Shown: positions 18,092 to 26,370 of the stretch, piece by piece
Layout: every line of letters begins with the position of its first letter
Position numbering within the stretch: position 1 is the first letter of the stretch
Source of the DNA: Tetzosporium hominis
Lineage (GTDB): Bacteria; Bacillota; Bacilli; Bacillales_A; Planococcaceae
Direction of reading: 5' to 3'
Length of the DNA: 64,000 nt
Assembly: GCF_002265435.1 (NCBI RefSeq)
Contig: NZ_NOKQ01000187.1
Location: 62,001-126,000 of the forward strand
The notes under the pieces: generated by a model
What the model was told of the DNA's origin: nothing
Databases searched by the model: none
What the model saw: the letters and a program-made list of their open reading frames with translations, nothing else
Position numbers and translations under genes: made by a program

Positions 18092-18117
18092 GTTTAAGAA
18101 TTCTTGTCTAAGGATAT
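18092..18117 (+). promoter_or_regulatory. sigma-B promoter of the GlsB-type gene
   Basis: GTTTAA at 18092-18097 is a perfect sigma-B -35; after 14 bases comes GGATAT (18112-18117), five of six to GGGTAT. B. subtilis GlsB relatives ydaS and ywzA belong to the sigma-B regulon, which fits. Confidence 0.65.
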
Positions 18118-18166
18118 TTAAAGAGTGTACTCATACATTAACATTAGACAAGGAGAGTGAAGGAAA

Positions 18167-18421
18167 ATGGAATTTCTTTTATACTTAATCGTAGGTGGAA
18201 TCATCGGATGGGTAGCTGGACTTATTTTAGGTAAGGACATTCCGGGCGGAGTTATCGGAAACATTATCGCTGGTATCGTAGGTGCTTGGGTTGGGGGCAT
18301 GTTGTTCTCAGACTTCGGACCATCAATCGCGGGTATGGCAATCGTTCCTGCTTTAATCGGTGCTATCATCGTAATCTTCATTGTTTCATTTATCATGAAA
18401 GCAATGCGTAAAGCAGCATAA
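18167..18421 (+). CDS. GlsB/YeaQ/YmgE family stress membrane protein
   Basis: An 84-residue protein that is almost entirely membrane-embedded: three glycine-rich helices with the family's GGIIGWVAGLILGKD start, then GGVIGNIIAGIVGAWVGG and a third helix ending in a basic tail. The family (transglycosylase-associated-like, YeaQ/YmgE) is induced by general stress; its molecular role is unknown. AAGGAG precedes the start. The sigma-B type promoter 50 bases upstream supports stress control. A terminator follows directly. Confidence 0.85.
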   Translation: MEFLLYLIVGGIIGWVAGLILGKDIPGGVIGNIIAGIVGAWVGGMLFSDFGPSIAGMAIVPALIGAIIVIFIVSFIMKAMRKAA

Positions 18422-18449
18422 AAAAAAGCCTCTTCTGAGGCTTTTTTTT
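18421..18449. terminator. bidirectional intrinsic terminator
   Basis: GCCTC (18428-18432) pairs with GAGGC (18437-18441) around TTCT, with seven A before and nine T after. It serves the GlsB-type gene and the convergent lytic transglycosylase. Confidence 0.85.
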
Positions 18450-18456
18450 TATGGTC

Positions 18457-19137
18457 TTATTCAGGTCGTGCCGTCACATTTTCAGTATACGTATCACTGT
18501 ACAAATTATAGAAATGGAGCACATCAGCCACGTATTCATCCGAACGGTTGTAAAGATAGATGGCTGCTTCTAACTCCCCTTCTGCTGCTCCGTTCGAGCC
18601 GAGATAGTTCGCTGCGCTGTAAACCGCATCTGTTAAACTATACGGATCGGCGATTCCATCTCCGTCTCCGTCTACCCCGTATCCTCCGTACTTGGCAATC
18701 ACTTCAGGATCCGTCTTTTCCTCTTGTGGAATTTCACCTTGCCCGAGTCCACTACATGTCGGATGCGACCAGCCCACAAAAGTACACGGCATGAACTGCA
18801 TATGCCCTTCTGCTCCCACTGGTGACAACAAAGGATCCATAGTTGAAAAGCGTGTCTCGATACGATGATGTGCTGCTAACAGTTGCCAGGGCACTCCGTA
18901 TTCTTCTTCGGCTGCCTGATAAACAGCAATATAGTCTTCTGGTATCTCAGGGTCACGGAACTCCACCTTCTTCGCTTCTACAAACTGGCCGATTTCATGG
19001 GCCCACGGAATGTTCCGTAGTTCATGCCATCCGATGACGGACAAAAAATACCCGACAATCATAAAAGGAAGAAATAAGCCGACAAACCAAAGTTTACGAC
19101 GAATCATTTTTTTGTGATTTAGTTTTTTGGTTTTCAT
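18457..19137 (-). CDS. lytic transglycosylase-like cell-wall enzyme
   Basis: A 226-residue protein with one N-terminal membrane helix (about 15-36) after a basic start, then an exported domain of the lysozyme/MltB-Slt type. Residues around HHRIETRFS carry the likely catalytic Glu, followed by SPVGAEGHMQFMPCTFVGW and DGDGDGIADPYSLTDAVYSAANYL, a typical pattern of Gram-positive lytic transglycosylases. It would cleave peptidoglycan glycan strands. AAGGTGATT lies eight bases before the ATG. It shares a terminator with the GlsB-type gene. Confidence 0.85.
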   Translation of the reverse strand: MKTKKLNHKKMIRRKLWFVGLFLPFMIVGYFLSVIGWHELRNIPWAHEIGQFVEAKKVEFRDPEIPEDYIAVYQAAEEEYGVPWQLLAAHHRIETRFSTMDPLLSPVGAEGHMQFMPCTFVGWSHPTCSGLGQGEIPQEEKTDPEVIAKYGGYGVDGDGDGIADPYSLTDAVYSAANYLGSNGAAEGELEAAIYLYNRSDEYVADVLHFYNLYSDTYTENVTARPE

Positions 19138-19183
19138 AGAGAATCACCTTCATCTAATGCTTGTCCTATCATACTATAATTCT

Positions 19184-19217
19184 GATAAAAAAAGAAACTG
19201 CCCAAATCGGACAGTTT
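19184..19217 (-). terminator. terminator of the SCO1 gene
   Basis: AAACTG (19195-19200) pairs with CAGTTT (19212-19217), one mismatch, then two G-C pairs and a short loop; the minus strand continues into a T run. The arm overlaps the stop codon of the SCO1 gene. Confidence 0.7.
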
Positions 19218-19794
19218 ACTCTTCAGACAGTGCCTTCATGTCCTCTGCAATTTCATCTACAGGAACGTCACTGACTCCACTATAGCTTTTCACAACGATT
19301 CCTTCTTGATCAACCAAGTAAAAGCTGCTTCCGTGAATGACTTGGTCTGAATTGGCGTCATTTTGTACAAGTGCTTTAAACGAGTTTTTCGCCAGCTGGC
19401 TAATGAATGCTTGGTCATACCCTGTCAAGAGCTCCCATTTTGACTCGTCAGCGAGCTCATACATGCTCAAGTATTCTGTCAGTACTTCAGGGCTATCAAC
19501 TTCAGGGTCGACGCTGAATGCAACGATTTTGTAGTTTTCAACGCCTTGTTCTTCAAGAGCTTCTTGAATATCTTTCAAGTTGGCCGTCATAGGCGGACAG
19601 ATGGTCGCACAGTTTGTGAAGATAAAGGCACTTAGCCATACCGTTCCTTGTAAGTCCTCTAAAGCAAGTGTTTCTCCTCGGTGGGTTGTCGCTGAAAATG
19701 ACTCGACTTCCCAATCCGTCTGACGCTCGAAACCGCCGCCACATCCAGCGAGAATTGTCACGACTGCAAGTAGGGTTAGCAACAACTTTTTCAA
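19216..19794 (-). CDS. SCO1/SenC family copper lipoprotein (YpmQ-like)
   Basis: A 192-residue lipoprotein: signal peptide ending in the lipobox LAGC, then a thioredoxin-fold SCO domain outside the membrane. The copper ligands are visible: CATIC (Cys-x3-Cys) and a His in VIHGSSF. SCO proteins deliver copper to the CuA site of cytochrome oxidase. I placed the start at TTG (19794) because GAGGAG lies eight bases upstream; the GTG at 19803 sits within that ribosome site. Its neighbours ccdA and ccdC serve cytochrome c maturation, so a role in respiratory chain assembly fits. Confidence 0.9.
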   Translation of the reverse strand: MKKLLLTLLAVVTILAGCGGGFERQTDWEVESFSATTHRGETLALEDLQGTVWLSAFIFTNCATICPPMTANLKDIQEALEEQGVENYKIVAFSVDPEVDSPEVLTEYLSMYELADESKWELLTGYDQAFISQLAKNSFKALVQNDANSDQVIHGSSFYLVDQEGIVVKSYSGVSDVPVDEIAEDMKALSEE

Positions 19795-19820
19795 ATGGAT
19801 CACTCCTCATCTTACTCCTA

Positions 19821-19849
19821 ATGATAGTCGTTTCAATGAGTGGGGTCAA
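19821..19849 (-). promoter_or_regulatory. promoter of the SCO1 gene
   Basis: Minus strand TTGACC (19844-19849), 17 bases, TATCAT (19821-19826). It lies in the short gap after the YvrJ gene. Confidence 0.65.
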
Positions 19850-19869
19850 TCCAAATGAACGGCTGTTTC

Positions 19870-20007
19870 TTACACTTTTGTGACAGGAGTGATTGCCACA
19901 AGTGCATCACGAATGGCTTCTAAGCGAGATTCGATTCTATGCAGGAGATAGAAAGATACTACGACTGGAAAGCCAATTTCTTGAATGATTGCGACCCATT
20001 GATCCAT
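19870..20007 (-). CDS. YvrJ family small protein
   Basis: A 45-residue gene read from the sequence: MDQWVAIIQEIGFPVVVSF, then YLLHRIESRLEAIRDAL. An N-terminal hydrophobic helix with GFP followed by an amphipathic basic/acidic helix is the pattern of the YvrJ family. GGAGGGAGGTG precedes the ATG. It lies next to DUF2922 and DUF1659 genes, which commonly accompany YvrJ in Bacillales. Function unknown; membrane anchoring of a small complex is a guess. Confidence 0.8.
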   Translation of the reverse strand: MDQWVAIIQEIGFPVVVSFYLLHRIESRLEAIRDALVAITPVTKV

Positions 20008-20043
20008 AAGAACACCTCCCTCCTTATAATTTGTTTAGTAGTT

Positions 20044-20071
20044 TAAAAACCTCCCCCACGAGTGGAGGAGG
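20044..20071 (-). terminator. terminator of the DUF1659-DUF2922 pair
   Basis: Arms 20050-20058 and 20063-20071 (CCTCC-CCA with TGG-GGAGG, one mismatch); the minus strand then runs into five T. It separates the pair from the YvrJ gene. Confidence 0.7.
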
Positions 20072-20077
20072 CTCAGA

Positions 20078-20290
20078 TTAGAATAAACTTTGAACGCTTC
20101 GATCGATGATTTGTGCAGAGACGGCTTCTGTTGCCGGCTCCCCCTCGACCGCAAACACTTCTGCAGCAAGGATAGCCTGCATAGCAGTCTGCACTTCTGC
20201 CAGTGTCAGATCCGCGCGGGGCTCTTCAACTGCTACCGTGATTTTCTTACCGGCAGTATTGCCGAATTCCAATTGTAACGTTTTCGCCAT
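20078..20290 (-). CDS. DUF2922 family protein
   Basis: A 70-residue protein that fits DUF2922: a beta start with TLQLEFGNTAGKKITVAVEEP, then the helix TLAEVQTAMQAILAAEVF and a strand AQIIDRSVQSL. No catalytic residues are apparent. AGGAGGACC precedes the ATG. It lies 19 bases after the DUF1659 gene on the same strand. The pair is widespread in Firmicutes; its function is unknown. Confidence 0.8.
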   Translation of the reverse strand: MAKTLQLEFGNTAGKKITVAVEEPRADLTLAEVQTAMQAILAAEVFAVEGEPATEAVSAQIIDRSVQSLF

Positions 20291-20309
20291 TGTTAGGTCC
20301 TCCTAGTCA

Positions 20310-20525
20310 TTAGATGATTTCGTCTACTTCTTGCTTCTCTGCTGACAGTAATTCTTTTGCTGAAAGGCTGCCTAGTTGAACAGCCACTTGGTACATTGCA
20401 TCCGCTGAACTTGTCGGTTCAATATGAATGTACGACTTCGAGTGACGCTTCGGTTTGTTGTCTGCAGTCATACCGTCATCATAGACGAGACGCAAAACGG
20501 AACTCTTTAAAATGTAATTGGCCAT
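20310..20525 (-). CDS. DUF1659 family protein
   Basis: A 71-residue protein with the DUF1659 pattern (SSVLRLVYDDGMTADNKPKRHSKSYIHIEP, then a helical DAMYQVAVQLGSLS and ending in EVDEII). I used the ATG at 20525, preceded by GAAGGAGGTGAACAAC; an upstream in-frame start adds six residues that include the ribosome site. First gene of the DUF1659-DUF2922 pair. Function unknown. Confidence 0.8.
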   Translation of the reverse strand: MANYILKSSVLRLVYDDGMTADNKPKRHSKSYIHIEPTSSADAMYQVAVQLGSLSAKELLSAEKQEVDEII

Positions 20526-20630
20526 GTTGTTCACCTCCTTCATCCTCTATATAGGAGAGTTCAAAGAAAAGGGATACGATGGATGAATTTTTGTGCGGAA
20601 CATTGTATACTTAAGGCGAGGTGAACGATA

Positions 20631-21059
20631 GTGTTAGATGGCTGGTTTCTTTGGTTTATATTATTTTGGGTCGTCGTGTTGATTTCGTTGATGGCCATTG
20701 GCGGATATTTTATGTTCCGAAAGTTTTTAAAAGCCCTTCCTAAACAAGATGGCAAGTCCGATCTAGACTGGGAATCGTATTATGTAGATAAGACCATTCA
20801 CTTGTGGTCTGATGAACAAAAAGCATTGCTCAATGAACTTGTTGAACCTGTACCTGAATTGTTCCGTCCGGTCGCCAAGCAAAAGATTGCTGGTCGTATC
20901 GGGCAATTGGCGCTCGAAGAAGATGCGAAGGCCATCACACAAGAACTTTTGATTCGCGGCTATATTTTAGCTACACCAAAACGAGATCATAAGTTTCTTC
21001 GCAAAAAGATGGCGGAACTGCATATTGACCTAAGTCCTTATGAAGTCTATTTCCAATAA
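20631..21059 (+). CDS. yneK: DUF2621 family membrane protein (YneK)
   Basis: A 142-residue protein with one N-terminal membrane helix (about 5-28) and a cytoplasmic helical domain rich in charged residues. The pattern and the location beside the ccd genes match B. subtilis YneK (DUF2621). It starts at GTG (20631) with GAGGTG about nine bases upstream. It is convergent with ccdC and shares a terminator. Function is unknown. Confidence 0.75.
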   Translation: MLDGWFLWFILFWVVVLISLMAIGGYFMFRKFLKALPKQDGKSDLDWESYYVDKTIHLWSDEQKALLNELVEPVPELFRPVAKQKIAGRIGQLALEEDAKAITQELLIRGYILATPKRDHKFLRKKMAELHIDLSPYEVYFQ

Positions 21060-21060
21060 A

Positions 21061-21108
21061 AAATACCGTACCTACTTTGGAGTGTTTCCAAAAAGGTACG
21101 GTATTTTT
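21061..21108. terminator. bidirectional terminator between yneK and ccdC
   Basis: A 13-base perfect stem (21061-21073 with 21094-21106) whose 20-base loop contains a second small stem (TTTGG with CCAAA), then T. Confidence 0.8.
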
Positions 21109-21595
21109 AGTTGCTTTGAAGCTTTAGCTTTTTAAATTTTGTATACATAGCAAGACGCCACGGGACGATCATACCAAAGGCAAGTAGCCAGAACATGCCG
21201 CTGAGTTCCCCAACATCGATTTCACTGCTCAAGAGCAATTTCATGACGATACGGACAGCTAGCAGTCCAAAAAGGATGAAGACGAATGCTTTAGAAGGCT
21301 TTAAGAAGATGTCTCCTTCTCGTCGCTCGAAATTAGAGGTCTTGATCAGCAAAATGGAAAAGACCATACCAACTGCGACTGCTTCCAGTACGTGAATCCA
21401 AGGAACTCGAAAGAACGGAAATACGAACATCAACGCTCCTGTAGACATGAAGAGCGGTGGCAATAAAATCTTCTTTGCACTCGCTGGCTTCTTGGCTGCA
21501 CGGCTACGCACAATGGTTAGAGCGGTTCCCATGACGACCGCTGTCACAATCGAGAGTGTGACCAACAGTTCTTGCGGTATCCACTCAAAGAACAT
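21107..21595 (-). CDS. ccdC: CcdC family membrane protein
   Basis: A 162-residue integral membrane protein with about five hydrophobic helices, matching CcdC (YneJ) by pattern (PPLFMSTGALMFVFPFFR, PSKAFVFILFGLLAVRIVMK, SGMFWLLAFGMIVPWR). In B. subtilis ccdC lies beside ccdA but is reported as dispensable for cytochrome c maturation. Its start overlaps the end of the thioredoxin-like gene by 11 bases, so the two are translationally linked. Confidence 0.85.
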   Translation of the reverse strand: MFFEWIPQELLVTLSIVTAVVMGTALTIVRSRAAKKPASAKKILLPPLFMSTGALMFVFPFFRVPWIHVLEAVAVGMVFSILLIKTSNFERREGDIFLKPSKAFVFILFGLLAVRIVMKLLLSSEIDVGELSGMFWLLAFGMIVPWRLAMYTKFKKLKLQSN

Positions 21596-21914
21596 CGTCT
21601 GTCACCTCTTGCAGTTGATCTAGTCGGAAAATCAATTCTTGCATCGGCACAAACCGTGCAAAGCGTTGAATTTCTTTTGCCTGGTGCCATAGAAGAACAA
21701 CTGGAGCAGTATAGAGCCCGAGTTGCCCCGCCACTTCGGGCACATCTGCGATATTTACTTTATAGAACGGGATGGTATAGTTTGCTTCTATTTCTTGCAC
21801 CTGTGGTAGCAGCCCTTCACAGACCGAGCAACCAGTGGTCTTAACGAATAGCAATCCCACAGGTTGTTGTTCACGGACTGTCTGCCACTCTTCAAATGTT
21901 TGAATGTCTTTCAT
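21585..21914 (-). CDS. thioredoxin-like protein with CSVC site
   Basis: A 109-residue single-domain thioredoxin fold: PVGLLFVKTTGCSVCEGLLPQ has a Cys-Ser-Val-Cys redox site, and the cis-Pro position is in YTAPVVLLW. No signal peptide is seen, so it would act in the cytoplasm, perhaps feeding electrons to CcdA. In B. subtilis the gene between ccdA and ccdC (yneI) encodes a CheY-like protein instead. It overlaps ccdC by 11 bases and starts 12 bases after ccdA stops. Confidence 0.8.
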   Translation of the reverse strand: MKDIQTFEEWQTVREQQPVGLLFVKTTGCSVCEGLLPQVQEIEANYTIPFYKVNIADVPEVAGQLGLYTAPVVLLWHQAKEIQRFARFVPMQELIFRLDQLQEVTDDVL

Positions 21915-21926
21915 AGGTTCACTTCC

Positions 21927-22640
21927 TTAAAAACCGGTAAAGTCCCCGAAAATTGGGCTTAAGATCCGGATAATCCATGTAAGGCCGTCAAAGAACAAGA
22001 TGACCCCTAGCACAATCATAATATATCCGCCGATTTTCATAAACTGTTCACTATGCTTTTTCATCCACTGAGTTCGTGTGACAAAGAACGACAATAAGAA
22101 GAATGGAATAGCAAATCCAAGAACGTAAGCGACCATATACCAAATACCTTGGTCAGGATTTTGGCTTGCCATTACAAGCACTGCAGCAAGGATAGGGCCC
22201 GTACACGGCTGCCAACCTGCAGCAAATGCCATTCCGATTAAACTACTACCGAGGTAACCGGAAGGACGATTTTTGAATTTTAATCGTTTTTCAGACATCA
22301 AGAAGTCCGGTTTGAACACACCAACTACTAGTAGACCAAAAATTACGATTAAAATAGCCCCAACTTGACGAATCAGATCTCCATATTGAATGAAGAATGT
22401 GCTGAGCCACGACGTCGCAAAACCGAGTGCCAAAAAGATAACGGAGAATCCAAGTAAGAAAAATAACGTATGAAACATGCCTCTGCGCTGCATTTGCTTC
22501 CGGTCAGTCTTCAATTCTTCAATCGTCATACCTGTGATATACGAAAGAAAAGCCGGATACAGCGGTAATGTACACGGGGATATAAAGCTCAAGAACCCTG
22601 CGCCAAAAGCAAGCCAGATGCTAACATCGGTTGCCAACAA
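21927..22640 (-). CDS. ccdA: cytochrome c biogenesis thiol-electron carrier CcdA
   Basis: A 237-residue membrane protein with six hydrophobic helices and the two redox cysteines of CcdA/DsbD-beta proteins in [15 protein letters not shown] (helix 1) and [14 protein letters not shown] (helix 4). It moves electrons from cytoplasmic thiols across the membrane to keep apocytochrome c reduced. The start is TTG; two adjacent TTG codons (22640 and 22637) both fit the AAAGGGTG ribosome site, so the first residue is uncertain by one. It heads the ccdA-trx-ccdC operon. Confidence 0.92.
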   Translation of the reverse strand: MLATDVSIWLAFGAGFLSFISPCTLPLYPAFLSYITGMTIEELKTDRKQMQRRGMFHTLFFLLGFSVIFLALGFATSWLSTFFIQYGDLIRQVGAILIVIFGLLVVGVFKPDFLMSEKRLKFKNRPSGYLGSSLIGMAFAAGWQPCTGPILAAVLVMASQNPDQGIWYMVAYVLGFAIPFFLLSFFVTRTQWMKKHSEQFMKIGGYIMIVLGVILFFDGLTWIIRILSPIFGDFTGF

Positions 22641-22717
22641 AAATCACCCTTTCAGCTGAACTGTCTCCATCGTATCAGACTTTCCTTAAAATTACCTATC
22701 ACTTGCTTATGACAGTT

Positions 22718-24505
22718 TTATGACATTTGTTCTTCCACGATGCCATTTTGTAGTTGATACATCTTGTGATACAACCCTTTTTGACGAATCAGTTCTTGAT
22801 GGGTACCGCGTTCCACTATCTCTCCTTGATGGAGAACCAGGATCAGTTCCGCATCTTGAATTGTACTGAGTCGGTGTGCAATGGCAATCGTTGTACGTCC
22901 TTTTCGCATCTTTTCAAGACTTGTTTGGATGGCGACTTCTGTCTCTGTGTCGATGTTGGCAGTCGCTTCATCAAGGATGAGGACTTTCGGATCGGTTGCC
23001 ATCGTGCGAGCAAATGCAACGAGCTGACGCTGCCCACTAGAAAATGTAGATCCACGCTCTGTCACTTTTTGTTGATAGCCATCTGGAAGTTCACGAATGA
23101 ACTGATCCGCTTGAACAAACTCAGCAGCCGCACGTACTTGTGCACTCGTCATGTCCTTATCATGCAGACGAATATTGCTTTCAATATCTCCGTAGAACAA
23201 GAAAGGATCTTGAAGCACGAGGCCCATCTTTTTCCGTAGCTCGTTCATCGGGAAGTCTTTCAACGAATGGCCGTCAATAAGTATGTCCCCGTCGTTGTAT
23301 TCATAAAAACGCATGAGTAAGTTGATGATCGAACTCTTCCCGCTTCCCGTATGACCCACGAGAGCGACGGTTTGTCCAGGTTCTGCCGTAAAGGAAATGT
23401 TCTTCAGTACGTCTTGACGCCCATCATAGGAAAACGTTAAGTTACGGAATTCGATCTTGCCATTTTCAATCTTGGCATTTGATTGGTCGCTTTGTGCAGG
23501 CGCCATGTCTTCCTCATCCATCAATGTAAATACGCGAGAAGCGGCAACGATGGCTTGTTGGAAGATGGAAAGGCGCTGCATGACTTGATTGATCGGTTCA
23601 AAAAAGCGGTCGATATACGTAACAAATACATAGATGACCCCAACTTCTACAGGATTTGAAAACGACGTGACTCCGAAATAGCTGAGCACGAGAATGATAG
23701 CCAGTGCATACACCAAATCAATAGCTGGACGTAAAAGCAAACTATCGAGTTTAATATTGCGTCGTCCCGCCTGGAAGTGTTTGTCATTGATCTCGCTAAA
23801 CTCATCCCGTAAACGCTTTTCTTGTCGGAATGCTTGAATCATTCCCATACCAGCAAGAGATTCCGCAAGCTTTGCATTCAGTTGTGACAGTCGCTCACGT
23901 AAATCTTGATAGACTACTGAACTATGTTTTCGGTACGTATAAATGATGAATCCTAAAATCGGAAGTAACAGTGTCGCCATTAGAGCGAGTTGCGGATTGA
24001 TGATGAACATCGCAATATATACCCCGATGACCAAAAACCCTGACTGTACAAATCCGACTAGTACGCTGACAAACATGTCTTTAATAGCTTCTGTGTCATT
24101 TGTGACGCGTGACACGATGCTCCCTGCTGGTGTGCGGTCAAAGTAGCGCATGCCAAGACCCTGGACTTTAGTGAAGACATCGATTCGCATCGTTTGAATA
24201 ATTTTTAGCGCAAGCTTTTGAAACGTCATTAGCTGGAAATAGCTGATGATCACATTACTGATCTGGATAAAAATATAGGCTGCTGCAAGAGCGACAATCG
24301 CAGACTGCGGGAAATACCCAAGTGTCAAATAATCATCGATATAGATTTTTATTAAATACGGTCCGACGAGGTCGCCAATGACTGTTAAGGTCAATAAGAC
24401 AAGGGCCATGATCATCATTTTTTTGTGAGGGATCAAATAGCGTAGTAAGCGTTTTAACACCTGCCACTGCATTTTACCTGTGAGTTTTGGCATCTTTTCA
24501 TCCAT
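22718..24505 (-). CDS. ABC multidrug exporter half-transporter, BmrD/YheH-like
   Basis: A 595-residue half-transporter: six membrane helices (to about residue 320), then an ATP-binding domain with Walker A GHTGSGKSS, signature FSSGQRQ and Walker B LILDEATANID. The catalytic Glu is present, but the signature is SSGQ instead of LSGGQ. The partner upstream has the opposite defect, as in heterodimeric BmrC/BmrD. The start was set at 24505 with AAGGAGGCG upstream; it overlaps the partner gene by eight bases. Likely substrates are hydrophobic drugs; this is family knowledge. Confidence 0.88.
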   Translation of the reverse strand: MDEKMPKLTGKMQWQVLKRLLRYLIPHKKMMIMALVLLTLTVIGDLVGPYLIKIYIDDYLTLGYFPQSAIVALAAAYIFIQISNVIISYFQLMTFQKLALKIIQTMRIDVFTKVQGLGMRYFDRTPAGSIVSRVTNDTEAIKDMFVSVLVGFVQSGFLVIGVYIAMFIINPQLALMATLLLPILGFIIYTYRKHSSVVYQDLRERLSQLNAKLAESLAGMGMIQAFRQEKRLRDEFSEINDKHFQAGRRNIKLDSLLLRPAIDLVYALAIILVLSYFGVTSFSNPVEVGVIYVFVTYIDRFFEPINQVMQRLSIFQQAIVAASRVFTLMDEEDMAPAQSDQSNAKIENGKIEFRNLTFSYDGRQDVLKNISFTAEPGQTVALVGHTGSGKSSIINLLMRFYEYNDGDILIDGHSLKDFPMNELRKKMGLVLQDPFLFYGDIESNIRLHDKDMTSAQVRAAAEFVQADQFIRELPDGYQQKVTERGSTFSSGQRQLVAFARTMATDPKVLILDEATANIDTETEVAIQTSLEKMRKGRTTIAIAHRLSTIQDAELILVLHQGEIVERGTHQELIRQKGLYHKMYQLQNGIVEEQMS

Positions 24506-26258
24506 TGCGATCGCCTCCTTGCTCAACGAGAGACTCGAGCTGCTGGAGCTGATACATCTCATAGTAGGTTCCTTCAAGTGCCATAAGTTCGTCGTGAGTT
24601 CCTTTTTCTTTGATGGTCCCATTCTCCATCACGATGATTTGATGCGCATGTTGAATCGCACTTAGTCGGTGAGACGTGATGATGGTCGTCTCATCACTTC
24701 GTTCTGCTTTCAACGCTTCCAGAATCGCTTCCTCCGTTTTCGCATCGACAGCAGACAAGGAGTCATCAAGAATCAGTAGTTCGGGTTGCATCATTAGGGC
24801 GCGTGCAATGGAAATGCGTTGCTTCTGCCCACCAGAAAGGGATACGCCTCGTTCACCGACGATTGTGTTATAGCCATCTGTGAAACGCGTGATATCATCA
24901 TGGATGGCAGCAAGCTTCGTTGCTCGTTCGATCTCTTCTTGAGTTGCCTGGACATTCGTAAAGGCCACATTGAGACCCACCGTTGTAGAGAACAAGAAAT
25001 GATCTTGTGGGACGTACCCAATAGCTTCGAGCAGACTTTCTTTCTTATAATCGCGAATGTCATGCTGACCATACGTGATATGACCTTCGTACCCTTCAAA
25101 TTCACGCAGCAACAGTTTCAATATCGCTGTTTTCCCTGAACCTGTACGGCCTACAATTCCCAGGGTCTGTCCGCGGTCGAGTGTGAAGTGAACATTATGC
25201 AACGCCTTGCGCTCGTCCCCCGGGAAGGAGAATGAATCAATCGCGAACGTTACTTTTCCTTCAGGCTTCATTTCAATTGCACCGACACGATCGTCAATGT
25301 CTACTGGTTCAGAAAGCAACTGCTGGATGCGGTCATAAGAAGCACGCCCCCGTTCCACGATGTTGAACAACCAGCCAAATGCAAGCATCGGCCAAACAAG
25401 AAGACCTAAATACGTATTGAATGCGACGAGGTCTCCGATGGTCATCTCTTCGGACAAAATAAACTGAGTTCCAAAACTGATAGCTAAGAAGAAGCAGGCG
25501 CCGACAATCAGTGAAATCGTCGGGTCGAATAACGAATCTACTTTCGCGACGTGAACATTTTTGTCAACGACGTCTTGAGAGAGACGTTTGAAATCTTCCG
25601 TGTCCTCTTGTTCTTGACCAAATGTTTTGATGACTTTGATTCCGCTGATACTTTCTTGCGACTTATCATTCAAGTCAGAGAACGCCTCCTGAGCGAAACG
25701 GAAACGTTTATGTAGCAAGCGTCCGTAATAGCTCGTCGATAACACCATAAGTGGCATCGGTAAAAGCGCAATTAAAGTCAGTTTCCAGTTGATCGTGATG
25801 GCCATTGCGGCAATAACAAATCCTCCAGTTGCCAGTGAATCCACGAGTGTCAATACACCCGCTCCTGCTGTTTGTTGAACGGCGGATAAATCGTTCGTTG
25901 CGTGAGCCATTAAGTCTCCGACACGGCGTTTTTGATAAAATGCTGGTGACATACGGCTGAAATGTGTAAACAGTGTTTGGCGCATCCGTCTAGCAAGTAA
26001 GATGGCCGAGCCGAAAATCATCATTCGCCAGTAGTAGCGCAGAATGTACATCAGAATGGCTGCACCTGCAAGTAGCCCGAGCCACTGCAAAAGTAGTTCT
26101 GTTGTGAGTCGCTCCTCGTTGATGGCATCGACCACTTCCCCAATAATTCGAGGAGGGATAATGGTTAGAAATGCCACAACTAACAACATGACAATGCCGA
26201 GTCCGTAATGCCATTTTCTCTCTTTAAAGAACCAGGCAAGGTCTAAAAATACCTTCAT
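24498..26258 (-). CDS. ABC multidrug exporter half-transporter, BmrC/YheI-like
   Basis: A 586-residue half-transporter with an N-terminal six-helix membrane domain and a C-terminal ATPase: Walker A GRTGSGKTA, canonical signature LSGGQKQ, Walker B LILDDSLSAVD. The residue after the Walker B Asp is Asp, not the catalytic Glu, so one of the two ATP sites of the heterodimer should hydrolyse poorly. It is the first gene of the pair, with AAGGGGA eight bases before the ATG. I found no leader peptide like bmrB in the 112 bases upstream. Confidence 0.88.
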   Translation of the reverse strand: MKVFLDLAWFFKERKWHYGLGIVMLLVVAFLTIIPPRIIGEVVDAINEERLTTELLLQWLGLLAGAAILMYILRYYWRMMIFGSAILLARRMRQTLFTHFSRMSPAFYQKRRVGDLMAHATNDLSAVQQTAGAGVLTLVDSLATGGFVIAAMAITINWKLTLIALLPMPLMVLSTSYYGRLLHKRFRFAQEAFSDLNDKSQESISGIKVIKTFGQEQEDTEDFKRLSQDVVDKNVHVAKVDSLFDPTISLIVGACFFLAISFGTQFILSEEMTIGDLVAFNTYLGLLVWPMLAFGWLFNIVERGRASYDRIQQLLSEPVDIDDRVGAIEMKPEGKVTFAIDSFSFPGDERKALHNVHFTLDRGQTLGIVGRTGSGKTAILKLLLREFEGYEGHITYGQHDIRDYKKESLLEAIGYVPQDHFLFSTTVGLNVAFTNVQATQEEIERATKLAAIHDDITRFTDGYNTIVGERGVSLSGGQKQRISIARALMMQPELLILDDSLSAVDAKTEEAILEALKAERSDETTIITSHRLSAIQHAHQIIVMENGTIKEKGTHDELMALEGTYYEMYQLQQLESLVEQGGDRNG

Positions 26259-26370
26259 GTGTTGTTCCCCTTTTCTCGTCCAATTTCAAAACCTTATTTA
26301 GTTTAGCAAATGTTCACACATTTCGGAAGACGAACCACTAAAATAATTTCGAAAACTGAAATATCTATAC

